Source: Streptomyces seoulensis (GTDB lineage: Bacteria > Actinomycetota > Actinomycetes > Streptomycetales > Streptomycetaceae). From it: 64,000 bases of DNA. How positions within the stretch are numbered: the stretch's first letter is position 1; every line of letters starts with the position of its first letter. Below are positions 7,550 to 15,841 of the stretch, in pieces. Both the position numbers and the translations under genes were made by a program. Where the stretch lies: contig CP054936.1 in assembly GCA_013364255.1 (NCBI GenBank), positions 2,758,853-2,822,852 on the forward strand, read 5' to 3'. Under the pieces are notes generated by a model, which did not search any database, was not told the origin of the DNA, and was given only the letters and a program-made list of their open reading frames with translations.

Positions 7550-8077
7550 ATGAGCGACTCCTCCTCCGCGCCCGCCGTCCCGGTTCTCGACGTCTGGTGC
7601 GAACTGCAGTGCCCGGACTGCCGCACCGCCCTGGACGACCTGCGCGCCCTGCGCGCCCGCTACGGCGATCGGCTGGACCTGCGGCTGCGGCACTTCCCGC
7701 TGGAGAAGCACAAGCACTCCTTCGCCGCCGCGCAGGCCGCCGAGGAGGCCGCCGAGCAGGGCCGGCTGTGGCCGTACGTGGAGGAGGTGCTCGGCCGGGT
7801 CGAGGAGCTGGACCGGCGCGGCGAATCGTTCCTGGTCGACGCCGCCCGCGAACTGGGCCTGGACGCCGAGGAGTTCGACACGGCGCTCATCGACGGCCGG
7901 CACATCCTGATCGTCGACGCCGATCAGGCCGAGGGCAAGGCGATCGGTGTGACCGGCACCCCGACGTACGTCGTCGGCGGTGAGCGCCTGGACGGCGGCA
8001 AGAGCCAGGAGGGGCTGCGCGAGCGCGTCGAGCAGATCGTGGACCGGCTGCTGGCCGAGGCCGGCCAGGACGTCTGA
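7550..8077 (+). CDS. DsbA-family thioredoxin-fold oxidoreductase
   Basis: A 175-residue protein. The active-site pair is CPDC at 21-24, and the cis-proline loop is TGTPTY (135-140, Pro138). A helical insertion fills the middle, as in the DsbA/2-hydroxychromene-isomerase group. There is no signal peptide or membrane anchor, so a cytoplasmic FrnE-like thiol oxidoreductase or isomerase is more likely than a secreted disulfide former. ATG 7550 has GGGAG 9 bases upstream. It converges on the GNAT gene with a 75-bp gap. The substrate is unknown. Confidence 0.9.
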   Translation: MSDSSSAPAVPVLDVWCELQCPDCRTALDDLRALRARYGDRLDLRLRHFPLEKHKHSFAAAQAAEEAAEQGRLWPYVEEVLGRVEELDRRGESFLVDAARELGLDAEEFDTALIDGRHILIVDADQAEGKAIGVTGTPTYVVGGERLDGGKSQEGLRERVEQIVDRLLAEAGQDV

Positions 8078-8152
8078 TCCGGCCCGGCGTCCGCGGCACG
8101 CCCTGCTCCCGGCCTCGGCGGCAGCGGCGACCCGGCGGTTCGCCGGCCCGGT

Positions 8153-8977
8153 CTAGATCAGTTCCTTGAGCATGGCGTACACCGTCGGCTCGTAGCCGAG
8201 GGACGCGTAGAGGCGTTCGGCCGGGGTGTTGCCGGCGAAGACGTTCAAACCGATCGCGCCTTTCCCGGCGGCCACCGCGTGCCGCTCGGCCAGGAGCATC
8301 AGCGAGCGGCCGTGGCCCCGGCCGCGGAAGCGCTCGTCGGCCACGACGTCGTAGACGAAGGCGCGGTTCTCCTCGATCGCCACCCACACGGTGCCGACCG
8401 GGACGCCCTCGTGCTCCAGGAGGCTGATGTGCATGCCGGGGGTGGCCGGGCCCTCGGGCAGCAGCCGGGCGTGGTCGTCCTCCATCTTGGCCCGGGCCCG
8501 GTCCGCGGGCACGCCGCGGTCGGTCCAGATCCGGACGTAGGCCGCCCCGCCCTGTGCGCGCCACGTCTCGTACTCGTCCCGCGTCAGCTCGCGGCCCCGG
8601 CTGCCCGCGGGCAGTTCGGGCGGGACCGCGCCGAGGCGTTTCTCCAGGCCGCGATTGCGCTGGACGTAGCCGAGCGCGGTGACGAGCCGCAGGGCGGCCT
8701 CGGCGTCGGCGGGCACGATGGCCTCGATCCGCTCGCACCCCCAGCCGCGCACCACCTCCTCGGCGGCCAGCGCGGCGACCGCGCCCCGGCCCCGGCCGCG
8801 GTCCGGCTCGTCGACGCGCAGGTCGAGGAAGCGGGCGGTGGCCGGGCCGAAGAAGGGGTGGGTCGCGAGGTGCACCGCGCCGACGGGACGGCTGTTCACG
8901 CACACCTGGTAGTGGCGTGAACGGGTTCCGTCGTCGTTCTGCTGGAGCGGCTCAACGGGCCGCAGGGTCGTGGTCAT
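8153..8977 (-). CDS. Tandem GNAT acetyltransferase
   Basis: A 274-residue protein with two GNAT folds. The N-terminal half (about 20-115) has an acetyl-CoA-site-like DRGRGRGAVAAL. The C-terminal half (about 130-274) has the better ADERFRGRGHGRSLM and NVFAGNTPAERLYASLGYEP motifs, so the C-terminal half is probably the active one. Such two-domain proteins acetylate small amines, peptides or antibiotics; the substrate here is unknown. The start ATG 8977 has no clear Shine-Dalgarno. It lies between the DsbA-like gene (convergent) and pabC (same strand, 82 bp). Confidence 0.9.
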   Translation of the reverse strand: MTTTLRPVEPLQQNDDGTRSRHYQVCVNSRPVGAVHLATHPFFGPATARFLDLRVDEPDRGRGRGAVAALAAEEVVRGWGCERIEAIVPADAEAALRLVTALGYVQRNRGLEKRLGAVPPELPAGSRGRELTRDEYETWRAQGGAAYVRIWTDRGVPADRARAKMEDDHARLLPEGPATPGMHISLLEHEGVPVGTVWVAIEENRAFVYDVVADERFRGRGHGRSLMLLAERHAVAAGKGAIGLNVFAGNTPAERLYASLGYEPTVYAMLKELI

Positions 8978-9059
8978 CCAAGGAGTTCTACCCCCTGCCG
9001 GGCCGTCGGTCAGCCGAAAAAGAGCGCGGTTTCCATGACCGGGGCCGCCCGGCCGGGGC

Positions 9060-9881
9060 TCACGGGTCGAGGTCGTCGCCCGCGCGCTCGGCGAAGATCC
9101 GCATGGCCTTGGCGGTCACCGGGCCCGCGGCGCCCGGCAGTTCGCGGTCGTCGAGGCGGTGGACGGCCTGGACGTCGCGCAGGGTGGAGGTGAGGAAGAC
9201 CTCCTCGGCGCGGTCGAGCACGTCCAGCGGCAGGTCGGTCTCCGTCGCGCCCGTCCACTCGGCGGCGAGCGCGCGGGTCACGCCGGCGAGGCAGCCGGAG
9301 GCGAGCGGCGGGGTGTGGATCTCGCCGTCGAGGACGACGAAGACGTTGGACCCGGTGCCCTCGCAGAGCCGGCCGACCGTGTTGCCGAACAGGGCCTCGG
9401 AGGCGCCGTGCCGGTGGGCGTGGGCCAGGGCGACGACGTTCTCGGCGTACGAGGTGGTCTTCAGGCCGGTGAGCGCGCCGCGTTCGTTGCGGGTCCAGGG
9501 GACCGTGACGACGGCGGTGGAGTCGGGGCGGCGGGTGGTCTCGCCGAGGGCGACCACCAGGGTGGCGCCCTGTTCACCGCGGTCGGAGCCGAGCGGGCCG
9601 TGGCCTCCGGTGTACGTGACGCGCAGCCGGCCGAGCGGCATCGGGTTGGCCTCGATCACGGCGGCGCAGGCGCGGCGGACCTCGTCGTGGTCGGGGTCGG
9701 GCAGGCCGAGGCCGCGTGCCGAGCGGGTCAGCCGGTCCAGGTGACGGGTGAGCGCGAACGGCTTCCCGTCGACCGCCTTGACCGTCTCGAAGACGCCGTC
9801 GCCCACGGTCAGTCCGTGGTCGAGGACGGAGACGCGCGCGGACTCGATGTCCCGCAGCCCGCCGTCGAGCCAGATCCTCAC
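9060..9881 (-). CDS. pabC: Class IV aminotransferase, probable aminodeoxychorismate lyase
   Basis: A 273-residue PLP enzyme. It probably converts 4-amino-4-deoxychorismate to p-aminobenzoate plus pyruvate for folate synthesis. The N-terminal LDHGLTVGDGVFETVKAVDG is typical of PabC-like class IV enzymes. The likely Schiff-base Lys is in GLKTTSYAENV (about 144), and EGTGSNVFVV is the phosphate-binding region. It lies 33 bp downstream of pabB on the same strand, which favours PabC over a D-amino-acid or branched-chain aminotransferase; those remain possible. Confidence 0.87.
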   Translation of the reverse strand: MRIWLDGGLRDIESARVSVLDHGLTVGDGVFETVKAVDGKPFALTRHLDRLTRSARGLGLPDPDHDEVRRACAAVIEANPMPLGRLRVTYTGGHGPLGSDRGEQGATLVVALGETTRRPDSTAVVTVPWTRNERGALTGLKTTSYAENVVALAHAHRHGASEALFGNTVGRLCEGTGSNVFVVLDGEIHTPPLASGCLAGVTRALAAEWTGATETDLPLDVLDRAEEVFLTSTLRDVQAVHRLDDRELPGAAGPVTAKAMRIFAERAGDDLDP

Positions 9882-9914
9882 TGCTTGCCTACCTCACACG
9901 TCGGTGCGTCGACG

Positions 9915-10958
9915 TCACTGTCCGGTCTCCGCGTACGTCCCCGACGCTACCGCGAGCAGCCGGGCGGCCTTCAGTTCGGTCTCCCGCCACTCCCCCTCCG
10001 GGTCGGAGTCCCAGGTGATGCCGGCGCCGGCGCCGAACCGCAGGACGGCCGCGCCGCCGGGGCTCCGGTCGATCCAGAAGGTGCGTATCCCGACGGCCAG
10101 CTCGCCCGTGCCGCGGTCGGCGTCGACCCAGCCGACGCCGCCGCAGTAGGGGCCGCGGGGCGCGGTCTCCAGGGCGTCGATGATCCGCAGGGCGCTCGAC
10201 TTGGGGGCGCCGGTGATGGAGCCGGCCGGGAAGGCGGCGGCCAGCAGTTCGGGCCAGCCGACCTCGGGGAGCAGTTCGCCGCGGACGGTGGAGACGAGGT
10301 GGACCAGGCCGGGGTGCTTCTCGACGGCGCACAGGTCGGGGACGCTGACGCTGCCGGTGACGCAGATCCGACCGAGGTCGTTGCGGACCAGGTCCACGAT
10401 CATCACGTTCTCGGCGTGGTCCTTGGCCAGGAGTTCGGCCTCGGTGCGGGCGGTGCCCTTGATCGGTCCGGACTCGACGGCGCGGCCGGCGCGGCGCAGG
10501 AAGAGTTCGGGTGAGGCGGTGGCGATCTCCACGCCGTGCCCGGGCAGGCGGATCGTTCCGGCGTAAGGGGCCGGGTTGCCGCGGGCGAGCACGGCGGTGA
10601 GGGCGTCCACGTCGGCGTCGGGCGCGACGGGCGCGCTGAGCACCCGGCAGAGGTTCACCTGGTAGACCTCGCCGGCCGCGATGTGCTCGCGGACGCGCCG
10701 TACGGCCGCCGTGTATCCGGCGCGGTCGAGGGAGGACGTCCAGTCGCCGGGCGCCGGGCCGCACCACCGGCCGGGCGCGGGGGCGGGCACCGGCCGCTCC
10801 CGTACGTCCCGGAAGCGGGCGCAGGTCAGGCGGCCCTCGTAGTCGGCGGCGACGGCCCAGAAGCCGCTGGAGTCGAGGGCCTCGGGGTCGCTGGTGACGT
10901 CGGTCAGGCCGGTGGCCAGACGTTCGCCGAAGCGGGCGAGGGCGGGCAGGTCCAACAC
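9915..10958 (-). CDS. pabB: Aminodeoxychorismate synthase component I-like chorismate binder
   Basis: A 347-residue chorismate-utilising enzyme that would make aminodeoxychorismate from chorismate with ammonia or a glutamine amidotransferase partner. The motifs are AGEVYQVNLCR (about 92-102), GPIKGTAR (about 165) and ENVMIVDLVRNDLG (about 182-195). FPAGSITGAPK and the C-terminal GAGITWDSDPEGEWRETELK complete the set. PIKGTAR is the PabB/TrpE active-site lysine region. GTG 10958 starts the protein; no amidotransferase is adjacent. It forms a two-gene unit with pabC. Confidence 0.9.
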   Translation of the reverse strand: MLDLPALARFGERLATGLTDVTSDPEALDSSGFWAVAADYEGRLTCARFRDVRERPVPAPAPGRWCGPAPGDWTSSLDRAGYTAAVRRVREHIAAGEVYQVNLCRVLSAPVAPDADVDALTAVLARGNPAPYAGTIRLPGHGVEIATASPELFLRRAGRAVESGPIKGTARTEAELLAKDHAENVMIVDLVRNDLGRICVTGSVSVPDLCAVEKHPGLVHLVSTVRGELLPEVGWPELLAAAFPAGSITGAPKSSALRIIDALETAPRGPYCGGVGWVDADRGTGELAVGIRTFWIDRSPGGAAVLRFGAGAGITWDSDPEGEWRETELKAARLLAVASGTYAETGQ

Positions 10959-11103
10959 GCCGTCGAGTCTATGGCGCGTGTCGTCCCGATGGCCTGTGAG
11001 TTACCCGCCGGGAGCCCGGTCGGGGGCGGGGGCCGCGGGTCCGGCCGCGGGTGCGACCGGGTGGCCGGCGGGACGCACCGCAGCACGCTGCGCAAACGCG
11101 TTT

Positions 11104-11131
11104 TTGTACTGGCCCGGGAATCCGCTAGAGT
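11104..11131 (+). promoter_or_regulatory. Promoter of the tRNA-Gly/Cys/Val array
   Basis: TTGTAC (11104-11109), 16 bases, then TAGAGT (11126-11131) is a good housekeeping-sigma promoter about 42 bp before the first tRNA. Just before it, AAACGCGTTT (11094-11103) is a perfect palindrome. Confidence 0.75.
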
Positions 11132-11172
11132 TCAACACGTCGCCGGGACGCGCAAGCGGACCGAACCGACAG

Positions 11173-11245
11173 GCGGACGTAGCTCAGTTGGTAGAGCGCA
11201 ACCTTGCCAAGGTTGAGGTCGCGAGTTCGAGCCTCGTCGTCCGCT
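11173..11245 (+). tRNA. tRNA-Gly(GCC)
   Basis: A 73-base cloverleaf. Acceptor GCGGACG pairs with CGTCCGC, and the anticodon stem CAACC/GGTTG surrounds TTGCCAA, giving GCC. CCA is not encoded. First gene of the array. Confidence 0.97.
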
Positions 11246-11282
11246 CGTAGGAAGAAGGGGACTCCCGGTCCCCAGCACTCCT

Positions 11283-11353
11283 GGTGGAGTGGCCGAGAGG
11301 CGAGGCAACGGCCTGCAAAGCCGTCTACACGGGTTCAAATCCCGTCTCCACCT
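11283..11353 (+). tRNA. tRNA-Cys(GCA)
   Basis: A 71-base cloverleaf. Acceptor GGTGGAG pairs with CTCCACC, and the stem ACGGC/GCCGT surrounds CTGCAAA, giving GCA. Confidence 0.97.
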
Positions 11354-11357
11354 CCAA

Positions 11358-11429
11358 GGACGATTAGCTCAGCGGGAGAGCGCTTCCCTGACACGGAAGA
11401 GGTCACTGGTTCAATCCCAGTATCGTCCA
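11358..11429 (+). tRNA. tRNA-Val(GAC), copy 1
   Basis: A 72-base cloverleaf. Acceptor GGACGAT pairs with ATCGTCC, and the stem CTTCC/GGAAG surrounds CTGACAC, giving GAC. It starts 4 bases after tRNA-Cys and must be processed from a shared transcript. Confidence 0.97.
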
Positions 11430-11452
11430 CTGAAGCCTCAAGGCTTCCCCCC

Positions 11453-11524
11453 GCGCGATTAGCTCAGCGGGAGAGCGCTTCCCTGACACGGAAGAGGTCA
11501 CTGGTTCAATCCCAGTATCGCGCA
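11453..11524 (+). tRNA. tRNA-Val(GAC), copy 2 with altered acceptor stem
   Basis: The body is identical to copies 1 and 3, but the acceptor is GCGCGAT/ATCGCGC. Both strands of the stem changed together, so pairing is kept. Confidence 0.95.
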
Positions 11525-11564
11525 CGCAGTGCCCGCGATCGTCTCCGCGCGATCATAGTCCCGA

Positions 11565-11636
11565 GGACGATTAGCTCAGCGGGAGAGCGCTTCCCTGACA
11601 CGGAAGAGGTCACTGGTTCAATCCCAGTATCGTCCA
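11565..11636 (+). tRNA. tRNA-Val(GAC), copy 3
   Basis: Identical over all 72 bases to copy 1. Last tRNA of the array; a strong terminator follows 11 bp later. Confidence 0.97.
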
Positions 11637-11646
11637 CACACCGCGC

Positions 11647-11679
11647 AAGCCCCCGGCCGTCTCGTACGGCCGGGGGCTT
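11647..11679. terminator. Terminator of the tRNA array (bidirectional)
   Basis: AAGCCCCCGGCCGT (11647-11660) and ACGGCCGGGGGCTT (11666-11679) form a perfect 14-bp stem with a 5-base loop. It also lies just past the stop of the convergent zinc-ribbon gene. Confidence 0.9.
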
Positions 11680-11688
11680 CGTCGTGCG

Positions 11689-11979
11689 TCAGCTGGAGAA
11701 CAGCATGCGGCCGAAGCTCTTCTTGTGGTGGTGACCGTGCCCGTAGTGGCCGCCGTGGCCGCCGTGCGGCGCGCCCCAGGCCGGGGCGGGCGGGGCCGGG
11801 TAGGCCTGCGGGGCGGGCGGCGGCGGCGGCGCGGGCTGGGACCACTGGGACTCCAGGCGGGTCAGCGCCTCCAGCTCGCCGTAGTCGAGGAAGATGCCGC
11901 GGCAGCCGCTGCACTGCTCGATCTGGACGCCGTTGCGGTTGTAGGTGTGCATCGGCGCATGGCACTTCGGACACTGCAT
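11689..11979 (-). CDS. TFIIB-type zinc-ribbon protein with Pro/His-rich tail
   Basis: A 96-residue protein. The N-terminal zinc ribbon has CPKC (3-6) and CSGC (23-26), with the conserved GVQIEQCSGCRGIFLDYGELE. This is followed by an Ala/Pro-rich linker and a His/Gly-rich patch (HGGHGGHYGHGHHH, about 72-86) before KKSFGRMLF. The zf-TFIIB family is of unknown function. The His patch could bind metal, which is inference. It is in the same orientation as the upstream APH-like gene, 81 bp away. Confidence 0.9.
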   Translation of the reverse strand: MQCPKCHAPMHTYNRNGVQIEQCSGCRGIFLDYGELEALTRLESQWSQPAPPPPPAPQAYPAPPAPAWGAPHGGHGGHYGHGHHHKKSFGRMLFSS

Positions 11980-12060
11980 GCTCGGCTCAACTCCTCGCCG
12001 GTGGGTTCTGCTTCGGGTACCGCGGGGACAGACTCCGTCCGGCCCGCGGTCGGTTGCACC

Positions 12061-13002
12061 CTACTTCGGCGTGGCGTCCGCCAACCGCGGCGGGAGGCGG
12101 CTCATTCGGTCGCAGGCGTCCACCACGGCCTGCTCGACCTCGTCCACCGGGCGGCCCGCCTCGGTCGCCTTGGCGACGGCCAGCGCCGCGGTCTGCACGG
12201 TCAGCGCGCGGGCCGCGGTGTCCAGGGCGGCCCACGGGTCGCCGGCCGGCGGGACGGCCGGTCCGCCCGCCGCGCGGTAGGCGGCGAGGAACCGCGTCCA
12301 CGCCGTGGGCGGAAGCAGCCCGCAGGCGTACCAGGCGGCGGGGCGGCCCAGGTCCCAGGCGGGTACGCCGACGCCGAGGTCGTCGACGTCGATCAGTCTC
12401 CAGGGGCCGTCCGGGGCCGGGTGGCGCACCAGCTGGCCGAGGTGGAGGTCGCCGTGGCAGAGGCTGCCGGGGCCCGGCATGGGCGCTTCGGCGCGGGCCC
12501 AGCCGGGGAGCGTGGCCCAGGCGCGCGCGACGGCGCGCGCGCCGGGGTGGTCGGGTGCGGCGGCATGGAGCCGGGCCATGGCCTGCGCGGCCTTGGCGGG
12601 GCCGCGCATCGGCGGCAGGCCCGCGGGCGCGGGGCTGCGGTGCAGCCGGGCCAGGAGCGTCGCGGCGGCCTCCCAGGGGGCGGCGTCGGGGTCGTCGGGG
12701 TCCACGGGGGCGCCGTAGGGCCAGAGGGTGACGAGGCGGTCGTGGAGCGGGGCGGGTTCCGCGGTGAGCGGGGGCAGCAGGATCTCGGGCAGCCGGGCGG
12801 CCGTGGTGAGGCGCAGGGCGAGGGGGCCGGGGTCGGTGCCGGGGGCGTGCGCCTTGGCGACCGCGCCGGCGTGCCGGACGACCGTGGCGTCGGGGCGGAC
12901 GGCGAGGACGGCCGCCTCGCAGGGGCAGCCGCCCGTGGCGCGGTGGTGGGCGGCCCGGACGGCCTGTGCGGTCAGCGCGGGCAACAGGGCGTCGGCGGTC
13001 AC
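12061..13002 (-). CDS. Aminoglycoside phosphotransferase-family kinase
   Basis: A 313-residue APH/choline-kinase-fold protein. The catalytic loop is LCHGDLHLGQL (H183, D185). The metal site is LIDVDDLGVG (D205 and neighbours), and the helix around WEAAATLLARLHRS precedes it. GTG 13002 follows GAGGGAG. In housekeeping regions such proteins usually phosphorylate a small metabolite; there is no sign that it is a resistance gene. Substrate unknown. Confidence 0.87.
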   Translation of the reverse strand: MTADALLPALTAQAVRAAHHRATGGCPCEAAVLAVRPDATVVRHAGAVAKAHAPGTDPGPLALRLTTAARLPEILLPPLTAEPAPLHDRLVTLWPYGAPVDPDDPDAAPWEAAATLLARLHRSPAPAGLPPMRGPAKAAQAMARLHAAAPDHPGARAVARAWATLPGWARAEAPMPGPGSLCHGDLHLGQLVRHPAPDGPWRLIDVDDLGVGVPAWDLGRPAAWYACGLLPPTAWTRFLAAYRAAGGPAVPPAGDPWAALDTAARALTVQTAALAVAKATEAGRPVDEVEQAVVDACDRMSRLPPRLADATPK

Positions 13003-13368
13003 GGGGCTCCCTCGGGTACGGCGGCGACCGCGAGCTTACGAGGGCTGGGCGGCCGCGTGGGGGCGTGGGTGCGCCGGAGCCCGCGGGCGTGCGGGTGGAC
13101 GGGTGGCCGGGAAGGTGAACGCACGGGCGCGCGGAACGGCGGGTGCGCGGGAAAGTGATCGTGGGGGCGCTCGCGAAGGCGGGCGCACAGGGAGGTGATC
13201 GCGCGGGTGCGCGGGGGCGGGGAAGGGAAGAGGGGGCCGGGAAAAGACAATGCCGGCGCAGCTCCCCAGCTGCGCCGGCATTCTGCCGTCCGCCGCACCC
13301 CCGTCCCCACGGGGTTTCATGGGTGGATGTCCCTGCCCGGACCGCTCTTCCGGGCCTGGGGTCGCCGC
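13003..13368. other. GC-rich spacer with degenerate repeats and one terminator
   Basis: The 366-bp spacer contains G-rich low-complexity DNA at 13040-13245. There GTGATCG-type cores recur at about 13157 and 13196 and GCGGGTGCGCGGG at about 13139 and 13202. The clean hairpin at 13249-13282 follows. No gene is seen. Confidence 0.65.
13249..13282. terminator. Perfect 15-bp hairpin terminator
   Basis: AATGCCGGCGCAGCT (13249-13263) pairs exactly with AGCTGCGCCGGCATT (13268-13282) around a CCCC loop. It lies downstream of the minus-strand gene at 13369-13563, which it probably terminates. Confidence 0.88.
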
Positions 13369-13563
13369 TCAGCGCCCCAGCATCACTCCCACGGACGACG
13401 CCTGTGTGGCCACCGTCTCCCAGCCGTCGAAGACGAGCAGGAGCAGGGCCGCCAGGGGAAGGGCCATCAGCGTCGCCACCAAGGGGTGGCGGCGTCCCGT
13501 ACGGCGCGGGCGCGTGCCGCGTACCCGTCCGCGAAGCAGTGTCCGCGGTGCCGTGTGGGCCAT
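13369..13563 (-). CDS. Small basic membrane protein, 64 residues
   Basis: 64 residues. Residues 1-27 are strongly basic (Arg-rich), followed by one hydrophobic segment (about 28-46, PLVATLMALPLAALLLLVF) and a short polar tail. This suggests a single-pass protein with cytoplasmic N-terminus. The AGGAGAGGG 5 bases before the ATG is an excellent ribosome site, which is the main reason to accept so short a gene. Function unknown. Confidence 0.72.
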   Translation of the reverse strand: MAHTAPRTLLRGRVRGTRPRRTGRRHPLVATLMALPLAALLLLVFDGWETVATQASSVGVMLGR

Positions 13564-14196
13564 GGTCCCTCTCCTGACCGTTTTTGTGTGGTTCCGTTGT
13601 GGTTCCGTTGTGGTGCTGTCCTCGTCTGCAGCGGCGGGCGACCGACCTCGGGGGACGAGTGCTGCACCCGCCGCTTGACCTCAAATCTAGGCGGGCGGTG
13701 ACGGGCGGGCGTCATGCCCTCGTACCCCTTGCCGGGCCTCCGGGAGGATGAGCCGTGGCCCGAGGTGTACTCCCCTGGGTGGAGACATCGCGCCGGGCCT
13801 CGGGGTCTTCCCGGAGGGGTCGCCGTAGGGACATCCGAAGTGTCCCGTCTTCCGCCGTTTCCGCCCGTGACTTCGCTCACTCGCGTCAAGTCCGGGCGGA
13901 CCGGCGTCCGCCCCGGCAGGTCCGGCCCGCCCACCGCCGGGCCGTGGCCGCGCGCCGGTCGCCGCGGGTCCGCCGCCCTTCTTCCGCCGCCGCCCCGGAG
14001 CGTGCCAACCCCCTTGACACGGGCAGTGGTTGGCGCTCGCCGCCCGGCCCCGCGCAGGGGGCCGCCGGTGTGCTGACCGTCCCTCAAGTGGCCCTTACGG
14101 CAATGACAATCGGTCGGGTCGAGAGGGCGCGGCCTATGCGCGGGAACGGCCCCGGAAACGTAAGCTGTGGCTCGTCACAGGGACCGGGCAGCGGGG
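13564..14196. other. 633-bp intergenic region before the kinase gene
   Basis: No gene is accepted here. It contains an 11-bp tandem repeat GTGGTTCCGTT (13588-13598, 13599-13609) in the 5' flank of the small membrane gene. There is a GGGACA/TGTCCC dyad (13828-13846) and an inverted repeat around TTGACA (14004-14034). TAAGCT at 14161-14166 is a possible -10 of the kinase gene. Confidence 0.6.
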
Positions 14197-15672
14197 ATGA
14201 ACATGGCGATGATGCGCCTGAGGCGCGAGGACCCGCGTGTCGTCGGCTCGTTCAGGCTTCACCGACGGCTCGGCGCGGGCGGGATGGGTGTGGTCTACCT
14301 CGGCTCCGACCGCAAGGGCCAGCGGGTGGCGCTGAAGGTCATCCGGCCGGACCTCGCGGAGGACCAGGAGTTCCGTTCGCGGTTCGCGCGCGAGGTGTCG
14401 GCGGCCCGCCGGATCCGCGGCGGGTGCACGGCGCGGCTGGTGGCGGCGGACCTGGAGGCGGACCGGCCGTGGTTCGCCACGCAGTACGTGCCCGGGCCCT
14501 CCCTGCACGACAAGGTGGCCGACGAGGGCGCGCTGGGCGCGGCGGAGGCGGCGGCGATCGGGGCCGCGCTGTCCGAGGGACTGGTCGCCGTGCACGAGGC
14601 CGGGGTGGTGCACCGGGACCTGAAGCCGTCCAACATCCTGCTGTCCCCGAAGGGGCCGCGGATCATCGACTTCGGCATCGCCTGGGCGACCGGCGCCTCC
14701 ACGCTCACGCACGTGGGCACCGCGGTCGGCTCCCCCGGCTTCCTCGCCCCCGAGCAGGTGCGCGGCGCCACCGTCACCCCGGCCACCGACGTGTTCTCGC
14801 TGGGGGCCACGCTGGCGTACGCGTCGACGGGCGACTCGCCTTTCGGGCACGGCAGTTCCGAGGTGATGCTGTACCGGGTCGTGCACGAGGAGCCGCAGCT
14901 GCACGGCGTGCCCGACGCGCTGGCCCCGCTCGTACGGGCCTGCCTGGCCAAGGACCCGGAGGAGCGGCCGAGCACGCTCCAGCTGTCGCTGCGGCTGAAG
15001 GAGATCGCCGCGCGCGAGGCGCAGGGTCTCGGCGATCTGCGGCCACCCGCGCCGCGCGCCGCGGAGGCGGACCGGCCGACCGGCCGGCTCGCCGACACCT
15101 ATCCCGACCAGCAGCGCGCCACCTACCCGGAGCAGCAGCGGGCCGGCCGGCCCGAGCAGTCGCGGGCCGGCTACGCCGAGCCGCAGCGGGGGCGGCGGCG
15201 TCCGCCGGGCCCCTCCGCCGCCACGCCGGCGCCACGCGGTACCGTGCCGCCCTCGCGCAGCGGCGGTCCGTCGCGCACGGGCGGTGCGCCCCGGAGCGGC
15301 GGCGCGCCCCGGAGCGTTGACGCGCCGCGCGCCCGGAGCGGGGGCGGCCGGCCGATCCCGGCCTCCCGCGGCGGTTCCCGGCCGAGCGGCGGCGGCCGTC
15401 CCGCCCCGCGGGCCGGCGGCACCCGGCCGCGGCCGCGCAACACCTCCACCGGCCGGCGGCCGGCCAATCCCCGGCTGCTGCGGCAGCGGCTGTTCGTGTT
15501 CGTGGTGGTGACGCTCCTGGTCGCCCTCGGCATCGCGGTGGCGCAGGGCTGTCAGGGGCCCTCGCGCGGCCTGGGCGGCGACGGCGGCGCGGTGACGGAC
15601 ACCGGTCATGTGGCGGCGGCCCCGGCCCTGCGGGCGGCGGACCCCGGGGTCCGTCCCACCGACGGCCGGTAA
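14197..15672 (+). CDS. Membrane-anchored Ser/Thr protein kinase
   Basis: A 491-residue Hanks-type kinase. The kinase domain is at about 19-285: glycine loop GAGGMG (26-31), K47 in VALKVI, HRDLKPSN (139-146), DFG (158-160) and GSPGFLAPEQV. A roughly 145-residue linker rich in Gly, Ser, Pro and Arg follows. It starts with four 8-residue repeats of the type TYPEQQRA. One transmembrane segment (432-449) ends in a tail of only about 42 outside residues, with no PASTA or other sensor domain. The ATG at 14197 was chosen because an upstream GTG (14167) would overlap the likely -10. Substrates unknown. Confidence 0.92.
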   Translation: MNMAMMRLRREDPRVVGSFRLHRRLGAGGMGVVYLGSDRKGQRVALKVIRPDLAEDQEFRSRFAREVSAARRIRGGCTARLVAADLEADRPWFATQYVPGPSLHDKVADEGALGAAEAAAIGAALSEGLVAVHEAGVVHRDLKPSNILLSPKGPRIIDFGIAWATGASTLTHVGTAVGSPGFLAPEQVRGATVTPATDVFSLGATLAYASTGDSPFGHGSSEVMLYRVVHEEPQLHGVPDALAPLVRACLAKDPEERPSTLQLSLRLKEIAAREAQGLGDLRPPAPRAAEADRPTGRLADTYPDQQRATYPEQQRAGRPEQSRAGYAEPQRGRRRPPGPSAATPAPRGTVPPSRSGGPSRTGGAPRSGGAPRSVDAPRARSGGGRPIPASRGGSRPSGGGRPAPRAGGTRPRPRNTSTGRRPANPRLLRQRLFVFVVVTLLVALGIAVAQGCQGPSRGLGGDGGAVTDTGHVAAAPALRAADPGVRPTDGR

Positions 15673-15841
15673 CCGGTCCGGCGACGCGGCCGGCCGCCCG
15701 GACTCAGGACAGGGACCGGCCCCGTCGTGCGCTCGCGGGCGTCACGCGCCGCGCTCCCCGGGACTCGTGCCGATGGCCGGGGCGCGCCGCCCGGGTCGCG
15801 GGTGCGCGCGCCGAGGACCGGACCGTGCCCGCGGCCGACGA

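Noticed and set aside
12061..13002. Antibiotic-resistance aminoglycoside phosphotransferase
   Set aside because: Only the shared kinase-fold motifs are present and the neighbours are housekeeping genes, so a resistance role is not supported.
13714..14076. 120-codon plus-strand frame in the pre-kinase intergenic region
   Set aside because: Pro/Arg/Gly-rich without a ribosome site or domain; typical high-GC noise.
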